Made by a program: the position numbers and the translations under genes. Below are positions 55,878 through 64,000 of a stretch of 64,000 nucleotides of DNA, in pieces. How positions within the stretch are numbered: the first letter of the stretch is position 1; each line of letters begins with the position of its first letter. Origin of the DNA: Mariprofundus sp. (GTDB taxonomy: Bacteria; Pseudomonadota; Zetaproteobacteria; Mariprofundales; Mariprofundaceae); contig JAJFLH010000025.1 in assembly GCA_021772775.1 (NCBI GenBank), forward strand, positions 1 to 64,000, in the 5' to 3' direction. Below the pieces are notes generated by a model. It was not told the origin of the DNA. It was given only the letters and a program-made list of their open reading frames with translations, and ran no database searches.

Positions 55878-56258
55878 TTATTTCAGCGTATTAAGAAATG
55901 CCACCACGGCATCCGCTTTTTCACCACATCTCTTCTGGTTACCCATCTTTGTTTTAGCACGATCATCGCCCGTCAGGGTTTTAATAGATTGTTTGGATTT
56001 ACAAACCCACTCTTTCATATTCTCATCATTCCACGTCCAGTTACCATTCTTCAATGACTTACCGAACTTTTTAAAGTCACTACTGCCTGCTTTACTACCC
56101 ATAATCCCAAACAGATTCGGACCTGACTTATGTTTACCACCCTGATCAAACGTATGACAGCTCTTACACTTCCCTTCAGGGCCAGCAAGCGCTTCTCCAA
56201 CAGCTACGCCGCTCATTAGCATCGCCAGCGTACCAATGGTTATTACTGTTTTTTTCAT
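55878..56258 (-). CDS. small periplasmic cytochrome c
   Basis: 126 residues from the ATG at 56258, six bases after AAGGAG. A signal peptide (to about residue 26, ALA) leads to GPEGKCKSCHTFDQGGKHKSGPNLFGIMG with the haem site CKSCH, like mitochondrial-type class I cytochromes. The C-terminal half has an unusual lysine-rich stretch and two extra cysteines (EWVCKSK and KRCGEKAD). It is opposite in direction to the flanking cco genes. Very basic, so likely to dock on an acidic partner such as CcoP. Confidence 0.85.
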   Translation of the reverse strand: MKKTVITIGTLAMLMSGVAVGEALAGPEGKCKSCHTFDQGGKHKSGPNLFGIMGSKAGSSDFKKFGKSLKNGNWTWNDENMKEWVCKSKQSIKTLTGDDRAKTKMGNQKRCGEKADAVVAFLNTLK

Positions 56259-56348
56259 ATCCATCTCCTTGATCTGCATTACAATCCATTTTAATGCTGC
56301 TATATCATAGCTGTCAATCACCGATTGATGCTAGTATATCGACCTACT

Positions 56349-56365
56349 CTGATGATTTTCATCAG
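56349..56365. promoter_or_regulatory. 17-base inverted repeat before ccoS
   Basis: CTGATGA, TTT, TCATCAG: perfect seven-base arms in the divergent region between the cytochrome c gene and ccoS, 18 bases before the ccoS start. A candidate operator; no known consensus is matched with certainty. Confidence 0.4.
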
Positions 56366-56382
56366 TACTACGGGGAGCAAAC

Positions 56383-56592
56383 ATGAGTGTGATTTACGGT
56401 TTAATTCCCGGTATGATTCTTCTTGGCTTGGTCAGTGTACTGGTCTTCTTCTGGGCTGTGAAAAATGGCCAATACGATGATATGGAGGGGCCTGCCCATC
56501 GCATCCTGGATGACGACGACATCAGTCTTGAAACAGACCGAGAGCACAAAAGTCCACCACATGCATCCACGACTGACGATCAGAAGCTATGA
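56383..56592 (+). CDS. ccoS: cbb3 oxidase maturation protein CcoS
   Basis: 69 residues with one helix (about 6-27) followed by the family signature FFWAVKNGQYDDMEGPAHRILDDDD. CcoS is needed to insert the haem and copper centres into CcoN. The stop overlaps the next gene by four bases. Confidence 0.93.
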   Translation: MSVIYGLIPGMILLGLVSVLVFFWAVKNGQYDDMEGPAHRILDDDDISLETDREHKSPPHASTTDDQKL

Positions 56593-57293
56593 CTGACACA
56601 CTGTTATCAGCACTTTTACTGATGTTTTCGCTTGGTTTTATGGGCAGCCTGCACTGTATCGGCATGTGTGGCGGATTAGTTACAGCGGTAAGTATGAGCC
56701 GACCGAAAGTCTGGTGGTCGGGGCTGCTAATCTATCAACTTGGACGCGTCAGCACCTATGCCCTGCTCGGTCTACTGGTAGGCTTCACCGGCGTTGCACT
56801 GAGCTCTTTTGGTGGCGAGATACTGCAACGTAGCCTGGCCATATTCGCTGGCACACTAATGATCATTTTCGCACTAAATTTAGCCGGCTGGTTACCCGAC
56901 CCTCTGCGTCGTTTCAGTGCCTGGGCGAATAAAAAAACGGGCTTGGCAAAATTGGTTCAAAAAGCTTCAACGCATGCACGTGCAGGCAGTTGGTACACCC
57001 TTGGCCTTGCCAATGGACTGTTACCCTGCGGTCTGGTCTATGCCGCCCTCTCATTAGCTCTTGCCTCAAACAGTGCACACACAGCCACACTCATGATGAT
57101 CGTCTTTGGATTGGGAACCATACCCGCAATGCTGTTTGTGCCTTCACTCTTACACAAAATGACACCAGACTTACGGAAAAAGTCTATGTATATCGCTGCG
57201 CTCATAATGATCGCCATCGGCATCATCACTATTTTTCGCAGCACTGTGCACCAACACCACATGAGCATGTTACTAAACATCTCTTTTGTGTAA
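56589..57293 (+). CDS. TauE/DsbD-like membrane protein (cbb3-associated)
   Basis: 234 residues with six to seven helices. FSLGFMGSLHCIGMCGGLVTA and GLANGLLPCGLVYAALSLAL are the two repeated Cys/Gly/Pro motifs of the sulfite exporter TauE/DsbD-type family often encoded directly after ccoS (called CcoH2 or HMA-linked in some annotations). Function is likely copper or thiol handling in oxidase assembly. ATGA overlap with ccoS. Confidence 0.88.
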   Translation: MTDTLLSALLLMFSLGFMGSLHCIGMCGGLVTAVSMSRPKVWWSGLLIYQLGRVSTYALLGLLVGFTGVALSSFGGEILQRSLAIFAGTLMIIFALNLAGWLPDPLRRFSAWANKKTGLAKLVQKASTHARAGSWYTLGLANGLLPCGLVYAALSLALASNSAHTATLMMIVFGLGTIPAMLFVPSLLHKMTPDLRKKSMYIAALIMIAIGIITIFRSTVHQHHMSMLLNISFV

Positions 57294-57325
57294 GCTCAGA
57301 AGTCAAGCAGGGTAAAGAAAACCCG

Positions 57326-59938
57326 TTAGGAAAGTAGCCCACTAACATTCTGCATAAATTCATCCGGCATATATGGCTTTTGAATAAAGGCCGCTACTTC
57401 ACCTTGGTGAAAACGGCTACTGACATCTTCACTGCTATATCCAGATACGATGATAATAGGGATATCTGCATCAATTGATTTTATCTCATGACAACAGATT
57501 TCGCCCCCCATCTTTGGCATAGTCAGATCGAGTATAACCAGATTAATGTCAGCCTTGTGCAGCTGATACAGCTCTAAACCCTGCTCCCCATCGGCTACCT
57601 CGAGTACCGCACAGCCCATCTCTTCAAGCAGAGAAACAGCCAGCTCTCTCACATCCTCTTCGTCATCAACCACTAAAACGGTTCCTGCAATATGAGGCAG
57701 CGTCAAAATATCCTTTGTTGCTTTTGTTATAAACAAACCCTCTTCACTAACCGGCAGCAACACTTTAAAAGTAGTGCCCTCACCCTTCTTCGAATCAATA
57801 TGAATAGCGCCGCGATGACCTCGAATAATACCCTGCATTGCGCTCATACCAAGGCCACGACCTGTAAACTTCGTTGTAAAAAATGGTTCAAAAATGCGCC
57901 TTTGAGTTGCCTCATCCATGCCGCAACCAGAGTCACTCACTTCAACAAATGCATATTGCCCCGGCTGATCAGCACTATCTTCCACGCAACGTTCCAGATA
58001 TTCCGTATCAACCTGCATCACACCTGAGCGCACAATAATCCTGCCACTCTCATCACCATTGGCCTCATTGGCATTGGTAATAAGGTTCATAATCACCTGC
58101 TGCAACTGCGACCTGTCTGCATCGACGGAGGCAATGTCATCCTGCAGATCCAACACAAGCTCGGAATGTTTATGAATCGAAACCGCCAACAACTGTGTCA
58201 TCTCCTCCAGCATGAGTGACACATTAACCGGTTCAATGATGAAGCTTCCCTTTCCTGAATACGCCAACATCTGTTTACATAGATCTGCCGCCTTCTCACT
58301 GGACTGAACAACACGCTCAAGACGCTGATGCACAGCCTGCGGGTCCTTCCTCAGCTTACTGATAGCAATCGCCGCATTACCCATGATTGCCGTTAACAGA
58401 TTATTAAAATCATGGGCTATACCACCCGCCAATACACCAAGTGACTCCAGCCTCTGGGTGTGCTCCAACTGAACTGCGTGTCTTTTCTCTTCTTCCTGCT
58501 TCAACTTGCGCTCTGTGACATTTCTAAAAACGCCGTGAATCTCAATAGATACGTCATTCTCCAAATGACAGCGCGCAGTGCCCTCCACCTCAATGCGACA
58601 ACCGCCCTTCGTAACAAATGATGTCTCAACCCAGCCGAAACCTCGACCAAGCTGCAGTTCAGCAAAGACTTCCATGAAGTGGCCTAGGCAATCAGGGGCA
58701 ATAATATCCTGCAACGTAAGAGCTTGAACTTCGGCCTCAGAATAACCCATTTCCTGCAACCACTTTCTATTCACATAAAGCAGTTTTCCATCCGGTCGAA
58801 CGCTCTGAATCAACTCTTGAGCATAATCAAAGAAATCCTGCAAACGCACCTGTGAATTCTGCAGCTTCTCTTCAGCCTGCAACTGCTCCCGCTGCCGCAC
58901 CTCAATTACTTTTTGCTCCATATATTGCACATGTTGTTCGAGCTGAATCAATGAGTCCGCAGAAGAGATTCCAATATCCGCTTGCAGATGCTTGATTGAA
59001 AAGTCCCGCACCTCTTGCGAAAGTCGGCGCATACGGCGGCCCAACCAGACAATGGTTAGCATCAACATCAACATCAAAGCTGCTGCCAAGACATATCGCT
59101 GTTGACGCACAACATCCAGCACCACACCCAGTTTTTCATCAATCTCTTCACGACTGCGCAACGAAACAAAGTGAACAGCGACATCCGATGCGCCATAATC
59201 AAAAAAGTCCCGGCCGGTCACCAGATAATCCTTTTCAATATCATCAAGCAACATGCCAGCACTGGCAAGCGTCGCATTGGAACTCGCCAAAATGCGACTC
59301 TGTTTGCCATGAATATCAATCAATGCAGTAATATTCGGATTCACATCATAACGATGGATTGAAGATAACAATTCTGAATCAAGCGGCACACCAAGCATGA
59401 TATAACCCACCAACTCCTCATTGAGCTCCACCTCTGCTGAAGCCAACATCCAGGGGCCACCAGCCACCATGGTAAGCATACTCTGACCAAGCGTATTGGT
59501 TCGATGATAAAGCGGTGGTGAAAGCAATGCTTCAGGCAAATCATCCAGCTGAATATAATGCCCACCCTTTAATTTCCACTGTGCATCAAAAAGCATCGCT
59601 ACTCTGGGGTGCCCATCGGATCCAATCAGCGATCGTCCCGGAAACCATTTCGGACGACGACGACTCGTGGTGACGTCCTCTCCCCCGCTATGTTTCAAAT
59701 AGTGAATCAGAGGTGGATAGTTTGCGGCGACCTGAGCAATCTGGTGAAACACTTTGACTTGCCGGTCGAAACGCAGCCGCTCAATAAGAGCCTGCTTTGT
59801 TAACACTTCCAGCAACTCCTGCTCATACAAGGCAGAGAGCTCTTTATTGTGGTAATAGTCCAGAGCAGTGCCTGTCGCGATCACCGCAGCGAGAGTCGCA
59901 GCCAGCATTTTCAGTGTTAGAGATAGACGATGCAGCAT
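57326..59938 (-). CDS. hybrid sensor histidine kinase with PAS and receiver domains
   Basis: 870 residues. Helix (about 10-27), a periplasmic sensor of about 250 residues, a second helix (about 284-304), a coiled region, and a PAS domain with FDYAQELIQSVRPDGKLLYVN. The kinase follows: HisKA with GGIAHDFNNLLTAIMGNAAI (phospho-His near residue 505), HATPase with NLITNANEA, DSGCGMDEATQRRIFEPFFTTKF and GLGMSAMQGI. The receiver domain (about 750-870) has VVDDEEDVREL, LVILDLTMPKMGG and FIQKPY. It lies 12 bases from a PstS-like gene, whose protein may present the ligand. Confidence 0.9.
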   Translation of the reverse strand: MLHRLSLTLKMLAATLAAVIATGTALDYYHNKELSALYEQELLEVLTKQALIERLRFDRQVKVFHQIAQVAANYPPLIHYLKHSGGEDVTTSRRRPKWFPGRSLIGSDGHPRVAMLFDAQWKLKGGHYIQLDDLPEALLSPPLYHRTNTLGQSMLTMVAGGPWMLASAEVELNEELVGYIMLGVPLDSELLSSIHRYDVNPNITALIDIHGKQSRILASSNATLASAGMLLDDIEKDYLVTGRDFFDYGASDVAVHFVSLRSREEIDEKLGVVLDVVRQQRYVLAAALMLMLMLTIVWLGRRMRRLSQEVRDFSIKHLQADIGISSADSLIQLEQHVQYMEQKVIEVRQREQLQAEEKLQNSQVRLQDFFDYAQELIQSVRPDGKLLYVNRKWLQEMGYSEAEVQALTLQDIIAPDCLGHFMEVFAELQLGRGFGWVETSFVTKGGCRIEVEGTARCHLENDVSIEIHGVFRNVTERKLKQEEEKRHAVQLEHTQRLESLGVLAGGIAHDFNNLLTAIMGNAAIAISKLRKDPQAVHQRLERVVQSSEKAADLCKQMLAYSGKGSFIIEPVNVSLMLEEMTQLLAVSIHKHSELVLDLQDDIASVDADRSQLQQVIMNLITNANEANGDESGRIIVRSGVMQVDTEYLERCVEDSADQPGQYAFVEVSDSGCGMDEATQRRIFEPFFTTKFTGRGLGMSAMQGIIRGHRGAIHIDSKKGEGTTFKVLLPVSEEGLFITKATKDILTLPHIAGTVLVVDDEEDVRELAVSLLEEMGCAVLEVADGEQGLELYQLHKADINLVILDLTMPKMGGEICCHEIKSIDADIPIIIVSGYSSEDVSSRFHQGEVAAFIQKPYMPDEFMQNVSGLLS

Positions 59939-59950
59939 AGTGATTATGAA

Positions 59951-60943
59951 TTAATTTTCAGGTTCGCCAATCAACTCATCACCGGCAAACTTCCAGCCCA
60001 GTGATTTAAGCTTGCTGGCAGGAATAAGTTGAAAACCCGCATCCATCTGCTCAACCTGCTTGGTCAAATGAGCAATCAACGCCGCAACATGCGGGTTCTT
60101 TAGTGGATCATCCACCCATGAAGTAAGACTATAAACCCGATAGAGCGGATAGCCTGAAGTCGCCATATCCTCAGGTCTAACACCATTAATACTTAAGGAG
60201 CGCACTTTGCCAAACTTTTGATACGTTTTAATCATCCAGGGGACTTCATAACCGATAGCTTTTGGGTCAGTTGCAACGGTTCGAATCATATCGGGTACAG
60301 CTCCCACCTCCAGCAGATCAGGGCTAAAATCATCCTCCTCCCCCAACAACAGCTGCCAGTGACCAGGCCGCAGCTTACAGTGCAGTCTTCCAATCGGGTG
60401 GATCAAACCTTTCCTGTTGCTATCAACGAGCTGGTCCCATTGATACACTTCACCGGAAAACACAGCTCTTGCTTGCGCTAAAGTCAGATTATCCAGCTTA
60501 TTCTCAGGATGAACGATCAAATTGATCGGACTGATACCCAGTGTGTGCCATTTCAGACCCGGCAACCTGTCCCCTTTGCCCGGCGGACAACAAAAACCAG
60601 CCACATCCACACGTTTCTTCACCAGGGCTCCTGCCGAGATACCGCAAGTACCTTTGCTCACAGCAACCCTTAAACTATGTTTTTTTGCAAAAGCTTGAAT
60701 CATAGGCAGCAGTCCATCATACAGTTGCTGATCCAAAGAGAGTGTAATATCTGCCTCAATACCCTCGGCATAACGAATCGGTTGTTTTCGCCACTCTGTT
60801 TCGATCTCAACCCGTTCATCCGGTGATGAAAAAGCAGCCCCAGCCAAAGGCTGCGCTGATGCAGCAGTCACCAACAGCATTCCAGTAAACAGAGTAAAAA
60901 ACATGCACAAGCGATGCAACACTAAAGACTCTCTCATACGCAC
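59951..60943 (-). CDS. PstS-like periplasmic substrate-binding protein
   Basis: 330 residues. The signal peptide (about 8-30, ending ASAQ) and the fold of phosphate-type binding proteins: FAKKHSLRVAVSKGTCGISAGALVKKRVDVAGFC, GISPINLIVHPENKLDNLTLAQARAVFSGEVYQWDQL and ATDPKAIGYEVPWMI. The usual TGSG phosphate motif appears as KGTCGIS, so the ligand may not be phosphate. There is no pstCAB; instead the histidine kinase follows, suggesting a binding-protein-fed sensor. Confidence 0.83.
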   Translation of the reverse strand: MRMRESLVLHRLCMFFTLFTGMLLVTAASAQPLAGAAFSSPDERVEIETEWRKQPIRYAEGIEADITLSLDQQLYDGLLPMIQAFAKKHSLRVAVSKGTCGISAGALVKKRVDVAGFCCPPGKGDRLPGLKWHTLGISPINLIVHPENKLDNLTLAQARAVFSGEVYQWDQLVDSNRKGLIHPIGRLHCKLRPGHWQLLLGEEDDFSPDLLEVGAVPDMIRTVATDPKAIGYEVPWMIKTYQKFGKVRSLSINGVRPEDMATSGYPLYRVYSLTSWVDDPLKNPHVAALIAHLTKQVEQMDAGFQLIPASKLKSLGWKFAGDELIGEPEN

Positions 60944-61088
60944 TCCTTCAGGGGCTTTGAACAGAGAAACAAAACTAGCAGCTTGGCGACAAGGAATACA
61001 GGCTAGTAAGAACGAGGTCTCTCCCCCCTTAATCCATAGCCTTCAAACACAATGCAGCATTTCGTTTCAAGCAAACGGTATAGGTGCC

Positions 61089-61751
61089 CTATTTGGGATT
61101 AGAAAACTGTAATTCTGGAGGCTCTTTCTCACTCAGAATCGCCTTCAAACCAACGGCGTCATAGAGATATTGATTTCGATCTTCATCCAAGCGCTCTATT
61201 TTATTGGGCTCCCCAAATCGAGCTTTCAAAATCTCAAGTGAAACATTCAGATTAGGAATCAACGTGAGTTCACGTACCGTTGCTGTATGAACAGCACCAA
61301 CGTCATCTGCCGCCAAATTCATGCGCGCTACCATGTTGGGATAGAGGTGTGGAACGGTTGCTCGCGATTCAATCTCCAGCAGCTGCTTTTCAGTCAAATC
61401 CAGCAACAACACCACTTTCGTATGATCTGCAATGGCGGGGAAAAAAGCCTCCAGCTTCAAACCTTCTTTCGGATGCCCCTGCGGATAAATATACAACGCC
61501 ACATCGCTCTTACTTTTTAAAACAGTTTCGGCTTGATCCAGCGTTGTTAGCCCCAATGTCACCCCTAGCACATGCAAATGCCCTTCTGCATCAACATGTG
61601 TATCCACCGTTGCATCACCCTGTTGATAGCGCGAACTGGTCCAGAAAAAAAGAGCAGCGCTCACAAGAACAACAACCAATAACATCCACATGGCCACTTT
61701 ATCGCCACCGTGTGTTTTAGAGTTTATATTTGAGCTATTTTCAGATGTCAT
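61089..61751 (-). CDS. membrane-anchored protein of unknown function
   Basis: 220 residues: a polar N-terminus, one helix (about 20-37), then a periplasmic domain of about 180 residues (VLGVTLGLTTLDQAETVLKS..., VVLLLDLTEKQLLEIESRA, LIPNLNVSLEILKARFGEPNK). The last piece resembles the repeated SmpA/OmlA-like pattern (I/L..RFG.P). No family name is secure. About 145 bases lie between it and the PstS-like gene downstream. Confidence 0.7.
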   Translation of the reverse strand: MTSENSSNINSKTHGGDKVAMWMLLVVVLVSAALFFWTSSRYQQGDATVDTHVDAEGHLHVLGVTLGLTTLDQAETVLKSKSDVALYIYPQGHPKEGLKLEAFFPAIADHTKVVLLLDLTEKQLLEIESRATVPHLYPNMVARMNLAADDVGAVHTATVRELTLIPNLNVSLEILKARFGEPNKIERLDEDRNQYLYDAVGLKAILSEKEPPELQFSNPK

Positions 61752-61921
61752 ACTTGCCTCTCATGATTGCGATAGACTACATCTGTCAGCAAACTATTCA
61801 GCATAACGATGTAACTTCAGATTTTTTTCACCCCACATTGGAGCAATATGGAGAGCGATCCGAGCTAGAAGAGTGAAAGGCAAAAGAGCTGGCACTCAGC
61901 CCGACAGGCTTACAGATTCAG

Positions 61922-62455
61922 CTAAAAACCACCTCGAACCAAGCGGGCATAGCCGACTGCAACATTCTTACTGAAGGCTCGCTCACTGCCATCATCAAAG
62001 TTAACAAGCCACGCATTTGCAGCAGCAGCGGCATCTGGTGATGCTGACCAATAGGTTGCGGTTGTCGCTGGAAAGATAGCGACATTGATAGCTGGTTGCC
62101 GGCACTGCTCCTCCACTATCGAGTTCAACTCTTTTCGATTTGGCAGACGCCAATCTGAAAAGCCCGCAAAACCACCAGCATTGTTTAATATCACAGCCTG
62201 TTGCAATGCTGCTCCCCATGTATACAAAGCCGCGACTCCAACACCACAGACACCACCACTTGCTCCTTCAGGACACTGCTTCCACATCAAACCCGTCTTT
62301 ACATGCGTCACTGTACCATCACCATTGTCAAACAGCCCCAAGGGTGAAGCAAGGCTCTTGGTAGGCGTACTGGCTTTTATCGTCACCTCGCAAGCAGCCC
62401 ATGCCTCAGCACCCAACATCAGTAAACTTAATAGCAACAGTGTCACAGCCTTCAT
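61922..62455 (-). CDS. secreted DUF1566 (Lcl-type) protein
   Basis: 177 residues from the ATG at 62455, at the signal peptide (MKAVTLLLLSLLMLGAEAWA); an open extension upstream has no signal. One DUF1566 domain: VTHVKTGLMWKQCPEG, AVILNNAGGFAGFSDWRLPN followed by RKELNSIVE, YWSASP and WLVNFDDGS...ARLVRGG. Such C-type-lectin-like domains are found in secreted and surface proteins. It is adjacent to a second DUF1566 protein. Confidence 0.8.
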   Translation of the reverse strand: MKAVTLLLLSLLMLGAEAWAACEVTIKASTPTKSLASPLGLFDNGDGTVTHVKTGLMWKQCPEGASGGVCGVGVAALYTWGAALQQAVILNNAGGFAGFSDWRLPNRKELNSIVEEQCRQPAINVAIFPATTATYWSASPDAAAAANAWLVNFDDGSERAFSKNVAVGYARLVRGGF

Positions 62456-62558
62456 TTTATACACTCCCGAGAACTCACATCTACATGCTGCAGCGCCATA
62501 GTTCCATGGCACACGAGATCTAAACAGGATCTATAGATCTCCACTAACATCGCTCTCA

Positions 62559-64000
62559 TCAAAGACCACCACGCACAAGACGAACAGCAGAGCCCACACT
62601 CTTACCCTGTACTGCGCTAGAGCCCGAATTAAAGTCAATGGCCCATGCGTCAATAAAAACGGTGGCAATTGGAACGGCGGATGGTGAGGAAGACCAATAT
62701 TTATTGCCCGCCGCATTCGGGAAATAGCTGACTTCAGTCGCAGGCCCCGGCGGAGCAATGCTATAATCAACAATCGAGCGTAAAGTCTCTTTTTTAGGCA
62801 ATCGCCAATCTGAATAACCGCACAATGACGCCGCATTTACAGCGGCTACATAACTCTCTGTATCGCAACCTATGCCACCACTGCAAACGCCTGCGTTGAG
62901 ACTGCCGGCCACTCCGCCATCATCCACACCTGTAGAGTTATACCAGGAGTATGTATTGCTGGCATCATGCAAGCCACCTGCTGTAGCTGGTGTTTTCACC
63001 TCCCACATCAGACCTGTTGTTTGATCCAGAACACAGGGCCACGGTGTAGTTGCATAAGCTACAGCTTGATTACTCAATGGAGTTCCTGCCGCATCCAATT
63101 TGATAAAGGAGAAACCAAGTTTACCATCAGTATTACTGTTCTGTGCCGGGTTCACATCACGCCCCTTATCGGCATCCTGCAAAGGAAAGGTTGGCTGAGT
63201 GACTACGAGTGCATTACTTGATACATTTCCCCATAGAACAATACCAGTATCGTTCAGTTCTCCTGCATCATCATTCAAGATTGAACCTGTCGCAACGGCT
63301 ACTCCAAGCACCGCATTCACTGCATTGCTCAAGCTAAGTGTAAATGTCTCACTGGCTTCAAACTGCGTTGCATCCGCCCCAATCGAGACACTGATTGTAC
63401 CTGTTGTGTTGCCTGCCGGGATAGTCAGCGTTGCTGTCGTAGCGGTATAATCGCTGGCAGATAGAGCCGTGCCATCGCTCGTCGTGAAATCCACAGTAAC
63501 AGCATTCGCTATCGCGCTGCTTAAAGAGGCGTTGAAATTAAGTATCGTCGTGCCAAGCGTACTACCTTCGACCACACTGGCATGCGCAATAGAAAGAGTA
63601 GGTGCGGCAAAATTATTTATCGTACCGATTGCCGTTGCCGTCGCTATCGTCGCAGCGACTGGATTACTGAGTCTAAGTGTGAGCGTTTCCAGCGGTTCAC
63701 TCACGGCATCACCTAATACAGCTACAGAAATCGTGCCACTAGCGCTACCTGCTGCAATCGTCAGCGTACCATTGCTGACAACATAATCACTGCCAGCGAG
63801 TGCCGTTCCGTTAGACGTTGTGAAGTTCACAGAAGCAGCCGTAGTTGACACAGCACTCAAGCTAACCGTAAAAACGAGGTTCGTTGTACCGCTGGTACCA
63901 CCTTCGGCGACAGTGGCATTCGCAATGGAGAGAGTTGGAGGCGAATCTGATGGATAGTTAGGGGTTCCACAGCCACTGATAACAACCGAAGTCAGCAGCA
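62559..64000 (-). CDS. Calx-beta/DUF1566 lipoprotein, 5' end just outside the window
   Basis: The frame is open from 62559 to the edge; the visible N-terminus (LLTSVVISGCGTP) is a lipoprotein signal with the lipobox ISGC, so only a few codons are missing. Two Calx-beta domains follow (SIANATVAEGGTSGTTNLVF with FTTSNGTALAGSDYV, and SIAHASVVEGSTLGTTILNF with FTTSDGTALSASDY). The C-terminal DUF1566 domain has LDQTTGLMWEVKTPA, GYSDWRLPKKETLRSIVDYS, YWSSSP and AVRLVRGG. Probably a surface-bound adhesin-like protein. Confidence 0.85.
   Translation of the reverse strand, partial: LLTSVVISGCGTPNYPSDSPPTLSIANATVAEGGTSGTTNLVFTVSLSAVSTTAASVNFTTSNGTALAGSDYVVSNGTLTIAAGSASGTISVAVLGDAVSEPLETLTLRLSNPVAATIATATAIGTINNFAAPTLSIAHASVVEGSTLGTTILNFNASLSSAIANAVTVDFTTSDGTALSASDYTATTATLTIPAGNTTGTISVSIGADATQFEASETFTLSLSNAVNAVLGVAVATGSILNDDAGELNDTGIVLWGNVSSNALVVTQPTFPLQDADKGRDVNPAQNSNTDGKLGFSFIKLDAAGTPLSNQAVAYATTPWPCVLDQTTGLMWEVKTPATAGGLHDASNTYSWYNSTGVDDGGVAGSLNAGVCSGGIGCDTESYVAAVNAASLCGYSDWRLPKKETLRSIVDYSIAPPGPATEVSYFPNAAGNKYWSSSPSAVPIATVFIDAWAIDFNSGSSAVQGKSVGSAVRLVRGGL

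Noticed and set aside
1-64000. tRNA genes, rRNA genes and CRISPR arrays
   Set aside because: No T-loop/acceptor pattern, rRNA segment or regularly spaced direct repeats were recognised in the window by eye; a covariance search would be needed to exclude a tRNA.

Overview
The window is from a Gram-negative proteobacterium with a strongly respiratory, microaerobic lifestyle. I count 12 CXXCH haem-c attachment motifs in ten proteins, two different cbb3-type (C-family) haem-copper oxidase loci, and a third locus encoding a shortened CcoN-like cytochrome b. Housekeeping genes (rplS, rpmB, glyQS, lysC, purC, ilvE, ribD, maeB) show that this is a chromosome. The mix of respiratory genes, LapD/LapG, a rhombosortase-like protein and a TM1570-type SPOUT protein next to rplS reminds me of the Zetaproteobacteria (Mariprofundus-like iron oxidisers). 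That assignment is an inference from memory and was not tested.

Layout. 1-718: decayed RHS/SpvB-type gene. 930-9795 (minus): two cytochromes c, a lipoprotein, a CcoG paralogue and a polytopic spermidine-synthase-like protein, then a tightly spaced set with a formylglycine-generating-enzyme-fold protein, small membrane proteins, a monohaem cytochrome c and a CcoS-like protein. 9897-13633 (minus): a divergent cbb3-like oxidase operon with full CcoN active-site residues, a CcoO-like cytochrome with a large insertion, a CcoP-like subunit without haem, and peptides of 44, 35 and 87 residues. 13971-15783: gene-poor ground with a decayed IS1595-family element. 15784-17903 (minus): mini-CcoN/cytochrome c/thioredoxin-like module. 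17932-18704: two small lipoproteins. 19278-20223 (minus): dihaem cytochrome c preceded by a 43-residue membrane peptide.

20427-27956 (minus): rplS, SPOUT protein, a rhombosortase relative lacking its catalytic residues, lysC, exbD, exbB, comEC, ribD; then a 97-bp inverted-repeat element and yaaA. 28972-42541 is mostly housekeeping, but includes a cytochrome c1 carrying three N-terminal SH3b-type repeats. 42615-47683: panE, a LapD/LapG c-di-GMP-controlled protease pair, and NnrS. 47882-57293: a canonical cco cluster (ccoNOQP, a 37-residue peptide, ccoG, ccoH/fixH, ccoI, a cytochrome c, ccoS and a CcoS-adjacent TauE-like membrane protein). 57326-60943: hybrid histidine kinase with a PstS-like binding protein. 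61089-64000: a membrane-anchored unknown and two DUF1566 proteins, the second a Calx-beta lipoprotein cut by the window edge.

How they work together: the canonical cbb3 oxidase comes with its own copper ATPase and assembly factors. The 930-13633 region looks like a second, self-contained C-family oxidase system. There the haem groups of CcoP appear to have been moved to separate cytochromes, and the region has its own CcoG-like and CcoS-like factors but no second copper ATPase. I regard this second system, together with the related micropeptides (IDF[DN]NA motif) and the mini-CcoN module, as the best candidate for an undescribed biological system here.
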